From positions 3,417,501-3,481,500 of the forward strand of contig CM046337.1 of assembly GCA_025403435.1 (NCBI GenBank): 64,000 nt of DNA, read 5' to 3'. The notes below the pieces were generated by a model. It made no database searches. It was not told the origin of the DNA and worked only from the letters and a program-made list of their open reading frames with translations. Origin of the DNA: Artocarpus heterophyllus (lineage: Eukaryota > Streptophyta > Magnoliopsida > Rosales > Moraceae). Positions 37,225 to 49,543 of the stretch are shown here, one piece after another. Numbering within the stretch: position 1 is the stretch's first letter; each line of letters starts with the position of its first letter. A program made the position numbers and the translations under genes.

Positions 37225-38352
37225 AAAAAAAAAAGAAGTAACGTTTTGACAAGGAGTGGCATTCTTGTAAATTACTTGGTAACTTGGGGGGATTTTAGTA
37301 GTTGTGGTATAGGATTTGTTCTCTTTTAAATACGTTTTTTTTTTCCTCTTTTATTTTGCCGTTTGAATGTAGGTTTGTAATTTGAATGAAATAGTTATGA
37401 AGTAGTAGGAGCTAATTCAAATTTGCTCAATCCCTATACATGCGGTTTCTGTTTCTTGAATGTCATTTGTTTTCTGGTCGTTATTCTCGGTCTACGTTTA
37501 GGAGGAAAAATGTCATTTCAAAGGCTCGGTTTGTTTGGATAAATCCGCAAGCGATGTGGAATGTCGTACGCGTCCGTCATGGGGCAGCGATGCGTGGTAA
37601 ATTCTTGACGTGTTTTTGCTAAGAATAAAAATCAATAATTAAAGTTTTTTTTTTTTTTTGGAGAGTATGGCATTGGCATTATAATCAGGCGCCACGTGTT
37701 AATTTCTCGAACCAGTCTGTCGAGAAAGCTGCACGTATGTCTTTAACCGCTTTTTTGGCCTTTTTCGTGATCTTTACTTTTGTGCCTTCTACGTTGGCTG
37801 ACGTGTAATGTAATTCAAAGCATGGAACTTGGGTGCTTTCCAAAAGAAATGGAACATTGCTTTACGACCGAACTTGCTTTGACAGCGTCCAATTTGTAAT
37901 CACAATTCGGTCGTTTCGTTTGATTTATGTATTTATTGACAAATTTAAGAAGATATTTTTTCACTATTTTCTCTCTCTCTGAAAGAAATGATTCTACATG
38001 AATCTCCCTAGTTCGGATACAAAAAGTAATAATAATCAAAATACGTTTTTTTTTCCTCCTTGACATGTAATGTAGACTTGCAGTCGTTGATCGTCTTTCC
38101 GATGAGATAGACAAAACAGCAATGAGAAGATCATTGATTACCATTTTTTCTTCCCTTTCAAAGACGAGTTCCGAAACCAAAACCAAGAAATAGATTACCA
38201 ATATGGACAAAGAATAATAAACTAATAGACGTACTACATACAAATGAATTACAATGCTTCCAAAATTTTCCATGGTGTTCACACGAAATTGCGTTGAAAA
38301 CGGAATCACAATTGCCAAAACTGCAACAATCTCAATGCTTTTAAGTATGACT
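37225..38352. other. Convergent intergenic region between H1 and the FAD oxidoreductase gene
   Basis: Contains the 3' UTRs of both genes. The long minus-strand open frame at 37815-38318 has no recognisable domain and lies where the oxidoreductase 3' UTR should be, so I do not call it a gene. Confidence 0.4.
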
Positions 38353-41300
38353 TCATCTGGTAAGTTGATATTCCATCACTTCACCGCCTTTCTTTTTGGA
38401 TTCCAGACCCGGAAATTGTCCAATATCCTGCCCCTTAAGCGGTTGAAACTCTGCATGTAAACCAACGGCAAACTCTTCTGCATTAAGTCCAGAATTTTGG
38501 AAATAATCCGCAATCTGCATTTAAGAAAAAAAAGAGAGGAGAGTTTCGAGTTGCATCAGTACTTTGTCAACAATCTGACCTGAATGTCTATTGCTTAAAA
38601 CACTGTCACCAAGCATGGCCTTATTAACCCAACTTCCCTAAAGCGTATTATGATTCGATTTGGAATTCATATTTGGTAAATGACGCCTTAACTGAGACAT
38701 GATTCAAAACACATTCAAAAGAAATTGTTTAAATAAGAAATTGTTCAAATGAAAAAACAAAGAACAGTATACATTGAAAATGGCCTTACATGATTGGCAA
38801 GAGCCATTCCACTCAAGGCTGCTGACTCTAAACTTGAACCAAGAAGCCAATCGCCGCATATGCCTGCTCTTCCTTGAGGATCAAAGATGCATGGGATACC
38901 TGGTGTATTAGTTGGAAGCGCTGCTCCCCTTCATTGCAGGCATCATAATACAAGATATCAATCAGTAATTGATATCAGATATCAGATAATTAGCAAGTAC
39001 AATCAGTAATTGATGAAAAACCAGACTGCTAATATGATCGACATGGATGATATCAGATAAAAGGAATAAAGAGGCAGGAGAACAGTCAAGTCGTTAAGAG
39101 TTTATTTAAGAGTTCATGCATTGTACTAACTATCTGATGTAAAAATGCCTTGACCTCAAAAAGACCAAGTATGCAATTATAAGAGTACAATTTCCAATAG
39201 CCGCTTATGTTTTTCATTATATTGTCATCAGCTTACCATAACTGCAGTCGGGTGTAGAAGGGTCTCGGAAGTGAACCTTCGGATAATCCTAGAGCAACTT
39301 CGAGACCTTCAAGCATTCCTGCCTTCACCTTCTCTGCAGTGGCAGTTGGTATATTTTCCTGAAAATGAAACATCAGAGGAATTTTATAGTCTGAATTTAT
39401 TGTGTTGCAAGTATGCTATGAATGAATATCCCTACTTTCAGGAGGTCATCAACTTAGTTCAGTTCAAGTTTTAATGTCAGTGTGAGTGTGAAAATGTATT
39501 TGGCAGACCTGTGGAACTTTGTTTCGCTTTCCAAAAGCTGCAGTGCTAAAGAAGGTCCAACAGTTTGGGCCATCACGACTGGAACCTAAAAGTTTCTTCG
39601 TATTATTTGCCATCCATGAGACAGAATCAACTCCTTTCACAAAAGCTCCTTCCAAAGGAAATCCATCACTCACAGGAACAGGAAGAGGTTCCTCAAACGC
39701 TGCAAGAAGCGCCCATATAGAACTCAATTCCAGCCTCTAGCAACATCTCCAACACAGACCAACAATGAAAAGCATGAAAAATTAGAGAGATTCTCAACCA
39801 CTGTGAAAGGCAAGAATATAAGGAACATTGTAATTTTGCATCACATAAACTCAACACAGGGCTTCAAGTATATATACCTTCATTTGTCTTGCAATTAGTG
39901 GCAAACCCGATAACGCAAGCAACCGATTTGCACATTTTCCTGTTGGCGACACAAAAGCTGAATGAGCACTAGCTAAATTGTTCTTTTGTCAAGCATGTTC
40001 TGGCTCGTTAAAGCTACAATGTAAAACAAATGTCTGAAAACAAATTCATAAGCATGACAGTTGAGCTACCATTATGTGCAATAACAATGGCATCAAACTG
40101 TCCACGAGGCTTTCCATTCTCACTCAAATACCACATCCCATTATATGGCTCAAGTTTACTTATCCAACATGGCCTCACCACATCAACCATGCATGTCTGC
40201 AATCAAAGTTCAACATTTCAATTAGCTTCCACATGTGAACACGAACTAGTAAGAAAGAGAGTTAATTCACTTCACCTGTGAGAGTATTGAGTCAGCTAAT
40301 AGACGCATTCCATTGACAGCTACATATCTCGGAGGAGAAGAAGGCAGTGGAACAAAATGGCCTCCAGCTTCAAGCTCTCCAACTGTACCAAGCCATTGTC
40401 TCACCAGACCCCTCTCAGACCAAACCTGAACCAGCTCAGCAAACCAAGGGTCGCTGACAGTAAAGAATTGAGCCGCATGGTCAAATATTAGGGGCTGAGG
40501 ATCAATTATTCTAGTTCCCATTCTTCCTCCTAAACCATGAATCCCCTGGAAATGAAGTATGGTTATCCACATGTACTACTTTTAAGGCTCGAATCTTTTA
40601 AGTGGTACATTCAAAATTCTAACACTCCGAAAACAAAAAGGATAGCAACTCAGAAATCAATCCTCCCATAAGAAGCAAAGATTCATAAGAAAAATAAGAT
40701 AATATATGTGACTTTTGACAACATTAAGGTCTAAAATCTTACACTATCATTTTGAATAAACAGTAATCCACCATTTCCAAATTGACAATATAAAATCCAT
40801 AGTTATACTAAGAAATACGCGCTTTCCCATGTTATCATTAGAAAATGAAGATAAGTTATGGACCTCTGGTTGCATTCACTTGAAACTTGGAATTTGAACT
40901 CGGATTACTTTCAAATACTTAACAATAATAAAAACCCATGTTGGAATTACAGTCCTAAAGTAAAAGGGATAACTAACCAACCGTGTCGAAGACCGTGGAC
41001 CGTACACCACGTTTCTCCAACTGAAGAGCACAAATCAAGCCCGCCATGCCACCACCAATTATCCCAACAACTGGGTCGTCAGGGACGGGGGCAGCGAAGT
41101 TGACCTGCTCTTGGGTGAAGGTTTTCTTGAGAATGGACCTTCTAGAAGTACCGTACGATGATTTCCTCCGGTTTCTGGAGGAGGTGGTCTTCTGGGTATT
41201 CATGGAGTCGGGGGGTCGTTTTCTAGGCTTGGGTTTCGGCTTGGGGTTGGGATTGGGATTGGGTTGTGAAGTGCACTTGCATGAAAGAGTTGGTTTGGTT

Positions 41301-41413
41301 CTGCGAAGCGTTAATGGAATGAAGATTGGAGTAGTGAGTTGGGTTGTGTCGAGGGTTTTGAGAAAGAGAGAGGATGGAACGTTGAAGCGAGTTGAGACTG
41401 TTGAGTAGAGCAT
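38353..41413 (-). CDS. FAD/NAD(P)-binding oxidoreductase, plastid-type, renalase-like (513 aa, 8 exons)
   Basis: Exons: 41413-40982, 40545-40276, 40196-40070, 39939-39878, 39736-39509, 39358-39237, 38928-38790 and 38514-38353. All junctions keep frame, giving 514 codons with TGA. The first about 60 residues are Ser/Thr-rich with few acidic residues, as in a chloroplast transit peptide. A (NP)n/(KP)n linker and basic segment follow. Dinucleotide-binding motif at about 115-143 (VVGIIGGGMAGLICALQLEK) and the second flavin motif LGGRMGTR at about 149-156. Later blocks include DHAAQFFTVSDPWF, DAIVIAHNG, SWMANNTKKL and AGICGDWLLGSSLESAALSG, the last typical of the C-terminal FAD site of amine-oxidase-like flavoproteins. 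The family is related to renalase; the plant substrate is unknown. It matches the Arabidopsis family that includes At3g04650 (from memory). Confidence 0.93.
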
Positions 41414-42706
41414 CTTCTTTCAGTTTTCACCTTGAGAGTTGAGAGAGATTTTTTTGGATAATCAATTACATGAACTCAAGAACTGACTTGGTATGGTTGG
41501 ATTTATTGTCCTGTTCAAATACTTTCAGCCCTGGGCTTCAAGCCCATCTTCTGCAATCTGGGCTCTTTTCAGTGGCTTTGTCTTTGGGCTCTTTACAGAT
41601 ATGCCCCTGTAAAGGCGACAGAATTTCCGGTCGCCTGGTATCTTACATATCATTGGTCGAATAATCGGGGTTATATTGATTTTTTTTATTCGTCGATCCT
41701 CCCAAGTTTCTCATCCTGTTGAAGGGTTTTTATCTTATCTTATGAATCGTTTTCGTCAAACACCGAGCTTACCTCATGTCAGTTCAATCTTCTCATGAAC
41801 CTGCCCCAATTGATTGAAGTCTGTCTAATTATTTACATGGATCACATGACCGTGAAAATTAGGCTTAAAATTTTATACGGTTTATATATCAGTGATGGTT
41901 TCGTTAGATATATTATAACTAAATTACTTTTTTTTTTCTTAGCAATTTTTCTATCACCGCAAGTCCCAATTAGATTCAGGCACCGTACACTTTATGGCTA
42001 TCCTCGAATGGTTATAGAAAGAATTCAATAAGAGAATCAAAGCATAATTACTAAGAGAAAGAGAGAATACATTATACCACAAATCATACAAAGATGTTGA
42101 AAAGTTGCTTTAACAAAGCCCGTAAAAGGCCTGACACCGTAGAAAATCCATGAGCAAAATAGCAAATATACTATAGCTTTTTTCTATTGCATTCAAGCAT
42201 TGCACCAAATATAGCACCAAATAACATTCAAGCGTGGCTTTTTTACTTTTCTTTTTTTTCTACTGACCATTTTCAATGTATATGCCAATGTTTATATTAT
42301 ATTTATCATCAAAAAGTGTAAAAATATTACATGTGATGTGTTATTTTTTTAAGGTATATTTGATATATAATTTTATTTTATGTTCTAATCTATAATATTA
42401 TTTAAAATGTTATATTTGTCTTTTGTTATGATTATTAAACATTAAAATTTGAAAAAAAAATAAACTTTTTTTTTGAAGGAGAAAAAATAAACTTTTAATA
42501 TTAAAACAATTAACAAGTAAGTAATTATTAAAGTAAAAAAGTCAATCCACTAATCAATAATAATCAAATGTCAAATTTGTTACATGTTAAACTTTGTGGC
42601 ATATAACAAATTTGGCATTGGAAATAACATTGTATTGGAAAGTGTTTTTCATACTAAAATAAATTTGCCATTGACGCATTAACTTAGCATTATATTAGAG
42701 ATATTT
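41414..42706. other. Intergenic: promoter of the FAD oxidoreductase gene and 3' flank of the cystatin-like gene
   Basis: AT-rich. A few short repeats of TTTGGCAT/CATTGGAAAT type occur near 42590-42680. No exon-like sequence. Confidence 0.35.
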
Positions 42707-43485
42707 TTAAGACGATGAAGAAGAGTAGTCCCGGTTCATCGGGTAGTGCTTTGCAGGCCTGATGAAGATTACCTCGTACTCAACCCCATCTTTGATCTTC
42801 CACAATTGAACGAAGGTTTCATGGAACAAGCCATCAGATGCTTCCAAGGTGATGTAGTATAGCAGTGAACCGCCCCAAGACCAATTTGCTTTCACAACTT
42901 TTGCAAGCTCCAGAGAAGCGCTCTGAAAACAATCAATATTTGTGGTAGTTTTTCTTGTAAAACTGCATCTTCCGCCCTTTGCCAACATCATCTGCTCAAA
43001 AGCATATGTGTGTATATATATACACAAACACACAAATATATATACATATATATATATATGTAAAAAGCATTTGTATCAGAAATATAAAGTTATAAATAAA
43101 TACAAACGAGACAAAGAACAATAACCAGAAAGAGAAGCAACAACGCTACTTCCGATTGGGAGTGGAAGAGAAGATCAAACAACAACAATCTGTGAAGATG
43201 AACAGAGAAACAGACAAACAATCTCTTTCTAGCGGCTAGGGATTTTCCTCTCTTTTTCACGAATTACATTCGAACGAATATAAGGACGGAAGAAAGAAAA
43301 TATATGATTGCTTAAATCTTGAACCAGAAAGGCAGAATTAAAGAAAGGAATAAACGAAAACACATACTGCAAGGGCAAAGCTCATCATCGCAGACAAGTG
43401 TAGACGGCGTCGCCTTCAAAGGCATCGTCGGCTCCGGCGAGTCTTGTTGGAGCGAATCGTCGTCGCGATCACGGATTGCAGACAT
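42707..43485 (-). CDS. Cystatin-like small protein with degenerate QxVxG motif (5' end uncertain)
   Basis: The safe part is exon 42991-42707, ending with TAA: ...LELAKVVKANWSWGGSLLYY, ITLEASDGLFHETFVQLWKI, KDGVEYEVIFIRPAKHYPMN. The LELAKVV...YYITLEASDG pattern is that of plant cystatins, but the inhibitory loop QxVxG is replaced by WSWGG, so protease inhibition is doubtful. The only good upstream donor (after 43368) joins in frame if translation starts at the ATG at 43385 (MSFALA + MMLAKGG...), giving 100 aa, a normal phytocystatin length. A longer open frame from the ATG at 43485 (MSAIRDRDDDSLQQ..., then TLVCDDELCPC) looks protein-like but is out of phase across that junction. Either the short start is right, an exon is missed, or the gene is frame-shifted. 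Confidence 0.6.
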
Positions 43486-44615
43486 CCACACACGCCGGTG
43501 ATGAGCGCTTCAAAACCAGAAGACAGGAATGAATGATTGAGTATGCGAATTGGTATTCTTTAAATCTTGAGTTATAGAGGTAAATGGCACCTTTTTAAGT
43601 TTTTCTCATAAGTAAACTGCCGGATTTTAAAATCCAAGGAAAAAGTGGTTTTTGTACATCAATGATACATCTAAAAGCATATAAGTGAAGTATTAATGCT
43701 AATCCCTGCACCGTTGATAAACTACAATGCATCAATGATGTATTGATTTATAATTTATCATTGATTAACTTTATGATTTATTCACTCAAATCAATAGTTT
43801 ACCATTGATTAACTTGATGGTTCATTATTAATAAACTGCAGTACATCAATCAAGAATAATTGATGAATTGCAATACATCAATGATGTATACTACATTTAC
43901 CAAAATGTTCCTTTTTAAGTGTTTAACATGTACGGCTCACATGAGCGAAAATAAACAGACCTTAGTCATTTTTAGTTATTTTGCACCTAAATTAAAAGAT
44001 TGGACTCAATTCAGCCAAAAAAAAGTTGCATCTTTTTAAAAAATGTTAGAGACCCACCAAAAATTTACATATATATATATATATATGTGTATATATATAT
44101 ATATGTATGGGCTTCAGGCTTCAGCTTTGAGCGCCAGGTATTAAACCTTCCCTTTCCAGAATCTTTTGCCTGTGTGACCTTGACCTTTAACGGAGGAAGG
44201 GACTAGAGTTGGAGAATTTCTCTAAAATTTGAGAACAATTCAAGCTTCACAACATAATGCTGATTACATCATATATAGGGAGAATCAATATATTCCAAAT
44301 GAATGATACACGAACACCAATTCCGCCTCAAGTCCATGAAATACCAAGGCAAAATAACATGTATCGAGATCCAAAACTGAACACCCTAGATTCATCACTT
44401 TTTCCCCCACAGATTAGAGATTGAAATATAGATCGAAGGACACGTGAATTTCACCAGTAAAAATACATAGCATTGCTCTCAAAACAAAGTCCGTTGCAAG
44501 AAGAGGCATGTTGCCAATAACTGTCACTTTATTAGCTGCAATCAGAGGACTAAAGGCACAGGTTTATGGGCTATGTCCAAGTATATGCTAAGCAAGCATG
44601 GTGGAAGAATATAAC
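43486..44615. other. Intergenic, AT-rich with short palindromes
   Basis: Between 43720 and 43885 the motif ATACATCAATGATGTAT and TTTATCATTGATTAACTTTAT variants recur in both orientations, forming a loose palindromic cluster. (TA)n/(AT)n tracts occur at 44071-44106. No coding sequence supported. Confidence 0.45.
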
Positions 44616-44620
44616 ATTCT

Positions 44621-44800
44621 ACTCCTAAACTTGAATGAAAATATCAAGAGAAATATATAATATTAAGTATTTAGCAGACAAATTTTTGTGTTGAAGAAAA
44701 CAAGGGGGTTTCTCCCAAACTTGAATGGAAATATCAAGAGAAATATATAATATTAAGTATTTAGCAAACAAATTTTTGTGTTGAAGAAAACAAAAGGGTT
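44621..44800. repeat. Tandem duplication of a 90-bp unit
   Basis: Two units (44621-44710 and 44711-44800), almost identical over AAACTTGAATG(A/G)AAATATC, ATATTAAGTATTTAGCA and ACAAATTTTTGTGTTGAAG. Non-coding and recent, judging by the few differences. Confidence 0.9.
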
Positions 44801-45120
44801 TCAAGTTCACCACGCACCCGAGTTTAAGTCTACCGAGAACAAAACTGCAAGCATCCTACAGCAACTCTACTAGATCAGATGAATACATTTGGTCCATACT
44901 AGAATGGATGACTCTTCTTATATATGACAAGATATGTACCAGTGCCAGATGTCGACTACAAAACATATACATTTCACAACAACACAAACCACATAACAAG
45001 TCATTTCAGGTGAAAAGAAAGAGAGGCTATTTCCTTTCAGAACACCCACAAGGTAAAAACTTCGCAAATTCAAGGCCTTTTTTAAATTCCCTCACTTGAA
45101 TCAGATGAAAAGCTATAACT

Positions 45121-47337
45121 TCACGACTGGACAGCAATGTCCACATTAGTTTGGTCGGCAATCTTTGGAGGAGCTGTTTTTGACGTCCCATTTTCTTGCT
45201 TGAATCGGTCTCTGACTTTCGAGGTACCATTAGGCTCGTTACTGTTACGTCTACTGGTCGGAGCCTTGCTTTTGGGATTGCTGGAGGCAGCGCCTTCTTT
45301 GTTGCTACCAAGGCTATGGCGTTGTATCCGAGCAGCTCTTTCCTTTTCCTCTTGTGATGTGATGATTGCATCACTACAGCTCTTTCTCCGGTTCGTTTTG
45401 TTCAGCTTAGGCGACTTAGGCTGCGTCAGCGGCAGCTGCAATCATATGCACAAAAAGAATAATGCTTTGAGTTTCTATGTTGAATTTAAAATCAATAATC
45501 ATTTGGATAAGCTGAACAAAAGCACACATGACACAAACAAAGTATTGCGAGATTCATTACAGTTTTAAGAATTCTTTATAGTTGCGCTTCAAAATAATAC
45601 GGAGAACTTTTTCATAAATTGCTGAAAACATTATTCTGAAGAGATTTGAATTAGATGACCATCTTCAGCGGTGCAGAAACATCCTAGTCCTACATAGACT
45701 AGGTTAATTTTTTCGTAGATTTTATCAGGCAATGTTGATATGATCTAATCTAATTGATTTGATATTCTTCCAATTTTGCCCTTTAACAATTTTGATGTGC
45801 CCAGAAACAGGAAAGGAACATAACTGCACAAGAAAAATTGAGAGTATACCTTCTTGAGCTCCACCTTGGGTGGAGGTCCCTCGTAGTAGAAACTAGGTAC
45901 CGGATTTGCTTTGATCACCAAACTCTTCCTAAGCTGCTTGATTGCTTCTTCTTGCTCTTCCTAGAACAGTCATAAAAAATTAACATACGAAATGTTTATT
46001 GATTTGTTGGAACAGCTTGTTGTCAGATCAAAGTACACATGAATGCACTCAAGACCCAAAAAAAAAAAAAAAAACTCAAGGTGTTAACACACCCTGGTCC
46101 TTGCTTCACACTGGCTTCTCTCTGCCTCCAGAGCTTGGTGTTTCTCCTCCAACTTCGAATAGAACTAAAAAAAGGCAATATATCATATTAGATGCAATCA
46201 TACCAAAAAAAAGCTAAAAAAGTAATTGTAGAGTGTTACATCATTGTTCCTCGTTATATTAAAAAGACTACCTCCTTCCGCTTCTCTGCACGTTTGTAGG
46301 ATCTAAAAGTTGGAGCATGTCCAACGGTAACCTTGGATTTAATTGTTCGAACAGATGCAGCAGTACTATGCATTATTAAGGAACAATCCAAGCTTTTAAG
46401 TAATAAAAATGAATTTTGACTATATAAAAAAAGCTCACTTCTACACATCCGTTTTCAATCAAAACAAGGATACGAGGAAGCAACAGACCAATTGTCTTCT
46501 TCATCAGCATGCTTTTGTAATGCCTTCCGGGATATTAAAGGAGAGTTTGGCTGAAAATGATTACAAAAACAGTTTGCATATCAATTTAATCCTCTAAGTA
46601 AATAATAACATAACATTAAGATTACAATTTTTTTTTCCTCTAGCAGTATATACTGCACAAACCATATAAGCTGCTAACATTGCTACCACAAAGCTCAAAA
46701 CTTATAAAACTCTAAAGCAACATTCTTCACAAAAAAATATGTATATATATTAAATGAAAACGTTAAAATATAAAGAAAGACTAAAATACCAGCCATGCAC
46801 CACTAGATGAATTATACTTGTATCATATACCTCGTAAAAGAAAATGATAAAAAAATAAGACAAAATCAACGAATTTATCACCTGTATCTGTATAGCCTTT
46901 GTAGCACTAGGTGAGAGCACATAATTAGCACATGCTGAAGCTGCAGATTCAAGCCCAACAGAATGAGTGCATGAGCCACGCTTCTCGGTAGCCAGAGAAA
47001 ATGGCTGAGGAACAGTGCATTTGCTTCGCCCATTTGCAGAAACTGGAGATTTTGAAGCAGGAGAGCTCAACTTGTTAGCGTCTCTTGACTTCATAGTTCC
47101 AGATTTCTCATTCTTCCCCTCACTCAGGCCCTCATCAAGATTTATGCTTTTCACTCCCAGAACCACTTGTTCCTCATGACATTTCTCAACAACTGAGTTC
47201 TCTTGTGTACATTCCTTCACATCATAGTCCTTTGCTTCAAAGCCATCATCTGATATTTTTGGAGCAACGTGAACTCTATCATGAGACATGCCATTCGGTT
47301 TCTTTTCCATCTGTAAACCAGAAAGTTCCCTGCCCAT
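45121..47337 (-). CDS. WVD2-like / TPX2-domain microtubule-associated protein (374 aa, 6 coding exons)
   Basis: Coding exons 47337-46882, 46550-46474, 46365-46272, 46164-46093, 45960-45850 and 45435-45121 join to 375 codons with TGA. The N-terminal half (1-190) is polar and disordered. A TPX2/WVD2 domain at about 190-285 reads [80 protein letters not shown]. The C-terminus is Ser/Lys-rich, as usual for the family. WVD2/WDL proteins bind and bundle cortical microtubules and affect cell expansion and twisting. Which WDL paralogue this is cannot be told; gene order favours WDL1. A leader intron precedes the start codon. Confidence 0.93.
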
Positions 47338-47347
47338 TACTGATTAC

Positions 47348-49080
47348 ACTGCACAGAAACGTTACAGGTTAAACATATTATGCTACACTTTTTATCTGCT
47401 ATAAGAAGAAAAACCATGGGAAAAAATAGTATCCATCCGTTTAAAGTTCCTCAAACAATGTAAATACAGGCAGTGTTAATTTCAGTCCTTGATAAAACAA
47501 CCAACATCGTCAAACATCCTTAAACATTGCACCTTAGAAATGATATGCATCATCTTATTCAGGTGACAATGCCAGATACAGCCTCTTTATTTAAAAATCC
47601 TTTAAATACACAAACGCTTCATCACAGAAGCTATATTTTATTGGAAACTAGACGATGACTTTTGACATTTTCTCAAGAGACACATGACGCAGGAAAGGCC
47701 ACCTAGAGCAGGCAACTCAAATTGTAAAGATTTTTGCATGACAATTGAAAAGACTGTAAAATAAATCACTAGATGCTGACAAAGACAAATATAACAAATT
47801 ACGTTAAAGTAATTAATTAAAATATTTATGGTAAAGTATAATTAACAGACATAACAGAGAACTTATTGAACCAAAAAAAAAAAAAAGAAAAAACAAACAA
47901 ACAAACGTCCAAATATCGGTGGTAAAAATATACTCATTTTCCAAAACATGCTTCTTATGTTTTTCCTTTAGTCTATGCCACAGTTTTAAGTCTACCAAAC
48001 TTAAAAGAGCCGTACAGATCTGGAAAAACACTGCGCTGGAGCTCCTCTAATTGATATAGAACTTAGAATTCTGGCATGCTAATTTGTTGAGCACGTTTTC
48101 CAAACAAAATTTATGACGACCAATAAATTCTAGTATCTTTTTAGCTGTTTTTAAAATTGAAAATCCAAAAGCTAAAACATGGGTATTCCAGAGCTAAACA
48201 CCGACATGTTATACTATCATCTCGAAGTCCAAATAAATTCTCAATAGATGGTCCAAAAAAAAAAAAACCGACAGTCCAAAAAAGAGATGTGAAGAAAGCT
48301 AAAGAAAATACAGAATATTCTCAGAGATTATCAATTTATTATGTTGAGTAGGACATACAAGGCAAGTAATTATGCAACAGATAAATGGAAATTTTGGTCG
48401 GATAAAAAGAACCCAAGAAAAAAAAGGCTAAAATCGAATAAAGAAATAGGCAGTTAGAAGGTTTTAGAGAAAGTTTTATCACAAACAAAAACAAAATTAA
48501 GGTCCCCAAAGCTTCGATCAAGGATTTTTTTTCTTCTTCTGATATAATCTTTATTTTTTCCAATTTTTTGAGAGGAAAGCGTGGACTTTAATCTGAAAAG
48601 AGGAAATAATAAAGGCAAACAAATAGTTGATAAACCCATCAAATATAACCAAATCAAAACACAGCCAAAAAACAACAAACACTCTTTTCCTTCACGAGCC
48701 AAATAAACCTGAAGAAAGAGAGAGCTGGGAAAACTCCCACCTCTTCAGCTTTTTAAGAAAATTGATAAAAAAAATAAAGAAAAACAAAGAGCTTCATTTC
48801 TGAAGAACATGGACTAAACAAAACAGAAAGCAAAAAAGAAAAAAGAAAAAAGCCTGAAAACAAAGCAGCTAAGAGGTGAAATCCAGAGCAAAAATGGAAG
48901 AGATCGAGAAGCACATTGCAAATTCAACGACAATGGAAATATTGTGAGAGGTTTGGCTTACAGTTCCGGTCCCGATCTGACAAGATCTCCGACGCCCCTC
49001 TCCTTCTTCTTCGTCTTCCTCTCTCTCTCTCTCCCCCCAAGAGACTCTCTTTCTCTCTCTAAAAATACGTTTTTCCACGA
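47348..49080 (-). other. 5' leader of the WVD2-like gene: non-coding exon and 1.6-kb leader intron
   Basis: On the minus strand a GA-rich leader exon (about 49080-48962) ends CGGAACT/GTAAGCC, a good donor. An acceptor TGTGCAG lies at 47355-47349, nine bases before the start codon. The intron between them (48961-47349) would be 1613 bp. Open frames inside it are low complexity. The structure is inferred from splice consensus only. Confidence 0.5.
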
Positions 49081-49163
49081 TTTGCCTTTACCTCTCAAGC
49101 TCAGGTCCTCAAAAACAGTTTTCCCTTCTCTTTTTTTGTTTTATATGCCCACTCTGTTTCTCG

Positions 49164-49172
49164 TATATATAG
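49164..49172 (-). promoter_or_regulatory. Probable TATA box of the WVD2-like gene
   Basis: CTATATATA on the minus strand, about 85-100 bp before the GA-rich leader exon. It fits the leader exon proposed above. Confidence 0.45.
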
Positions 49173-49543
49173 ACCCGCTTCCTTCGGTTTCAAACGCCGT
49201 CATATCTTTTTATACCTTTTTTTTCAAATTTTTTTTTTTGTACCTTGTTTGAGCATTTATAAAAAAGAGATCCGATTTGTTAAAAAGATTTTTCCGATAA
49301 TATCTTTTTTCCAATAATTTTTGTTGTATGTTTAGAAGGAAGTGGTAAGAATTTTCAATTTTTATTCCAACTCATTTAAGTATGAAATGATCTCTTTTTT
49401 ACTTTATTTGTGGATGAAGTCTTTTTAAGATTAATTAATGTACTAATGGTTAAGAAAATCATTTCCAGTATTCATATTCCATCCAACATTAGTGTTATTG
49501 AGAAATTGAAATAAATGTTAGTGTCTTTAGGATTGTTCATCTA

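Noticed and set aside
36777..37262. 161-aa open frame antisense to histone H1
   Set aside because: It is the complement of the Lys/Ala/Pro codons of H1 and gives a Phe/Ala/Gly-rich low-complexity translation.
37815..38318. 167-aa minus-strand open frame downstream of the oxidoreductase
   Set aside because: No recognisable domain, AT-rich composition, and it lies where the 3' UTR is expected.
41046..41408. 120-aa plus-strand open frame over the first oxidoreductase exon
   Set aside because: Antisense shadow of the transit-peptide and linker region; no domain of its own.
43368..43485. Using the MSAIRDRDD... frame as exon 1 of the cystatin-like gene
   Set aside because: It is out of phase with the cystatin exon at the only good junction; recorded as an open question rather than annotated as coding.
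45137..45568. 143-aa plus-strand open frame
   Set aside because: Antisense to the last exon of the WVD2-like gene.
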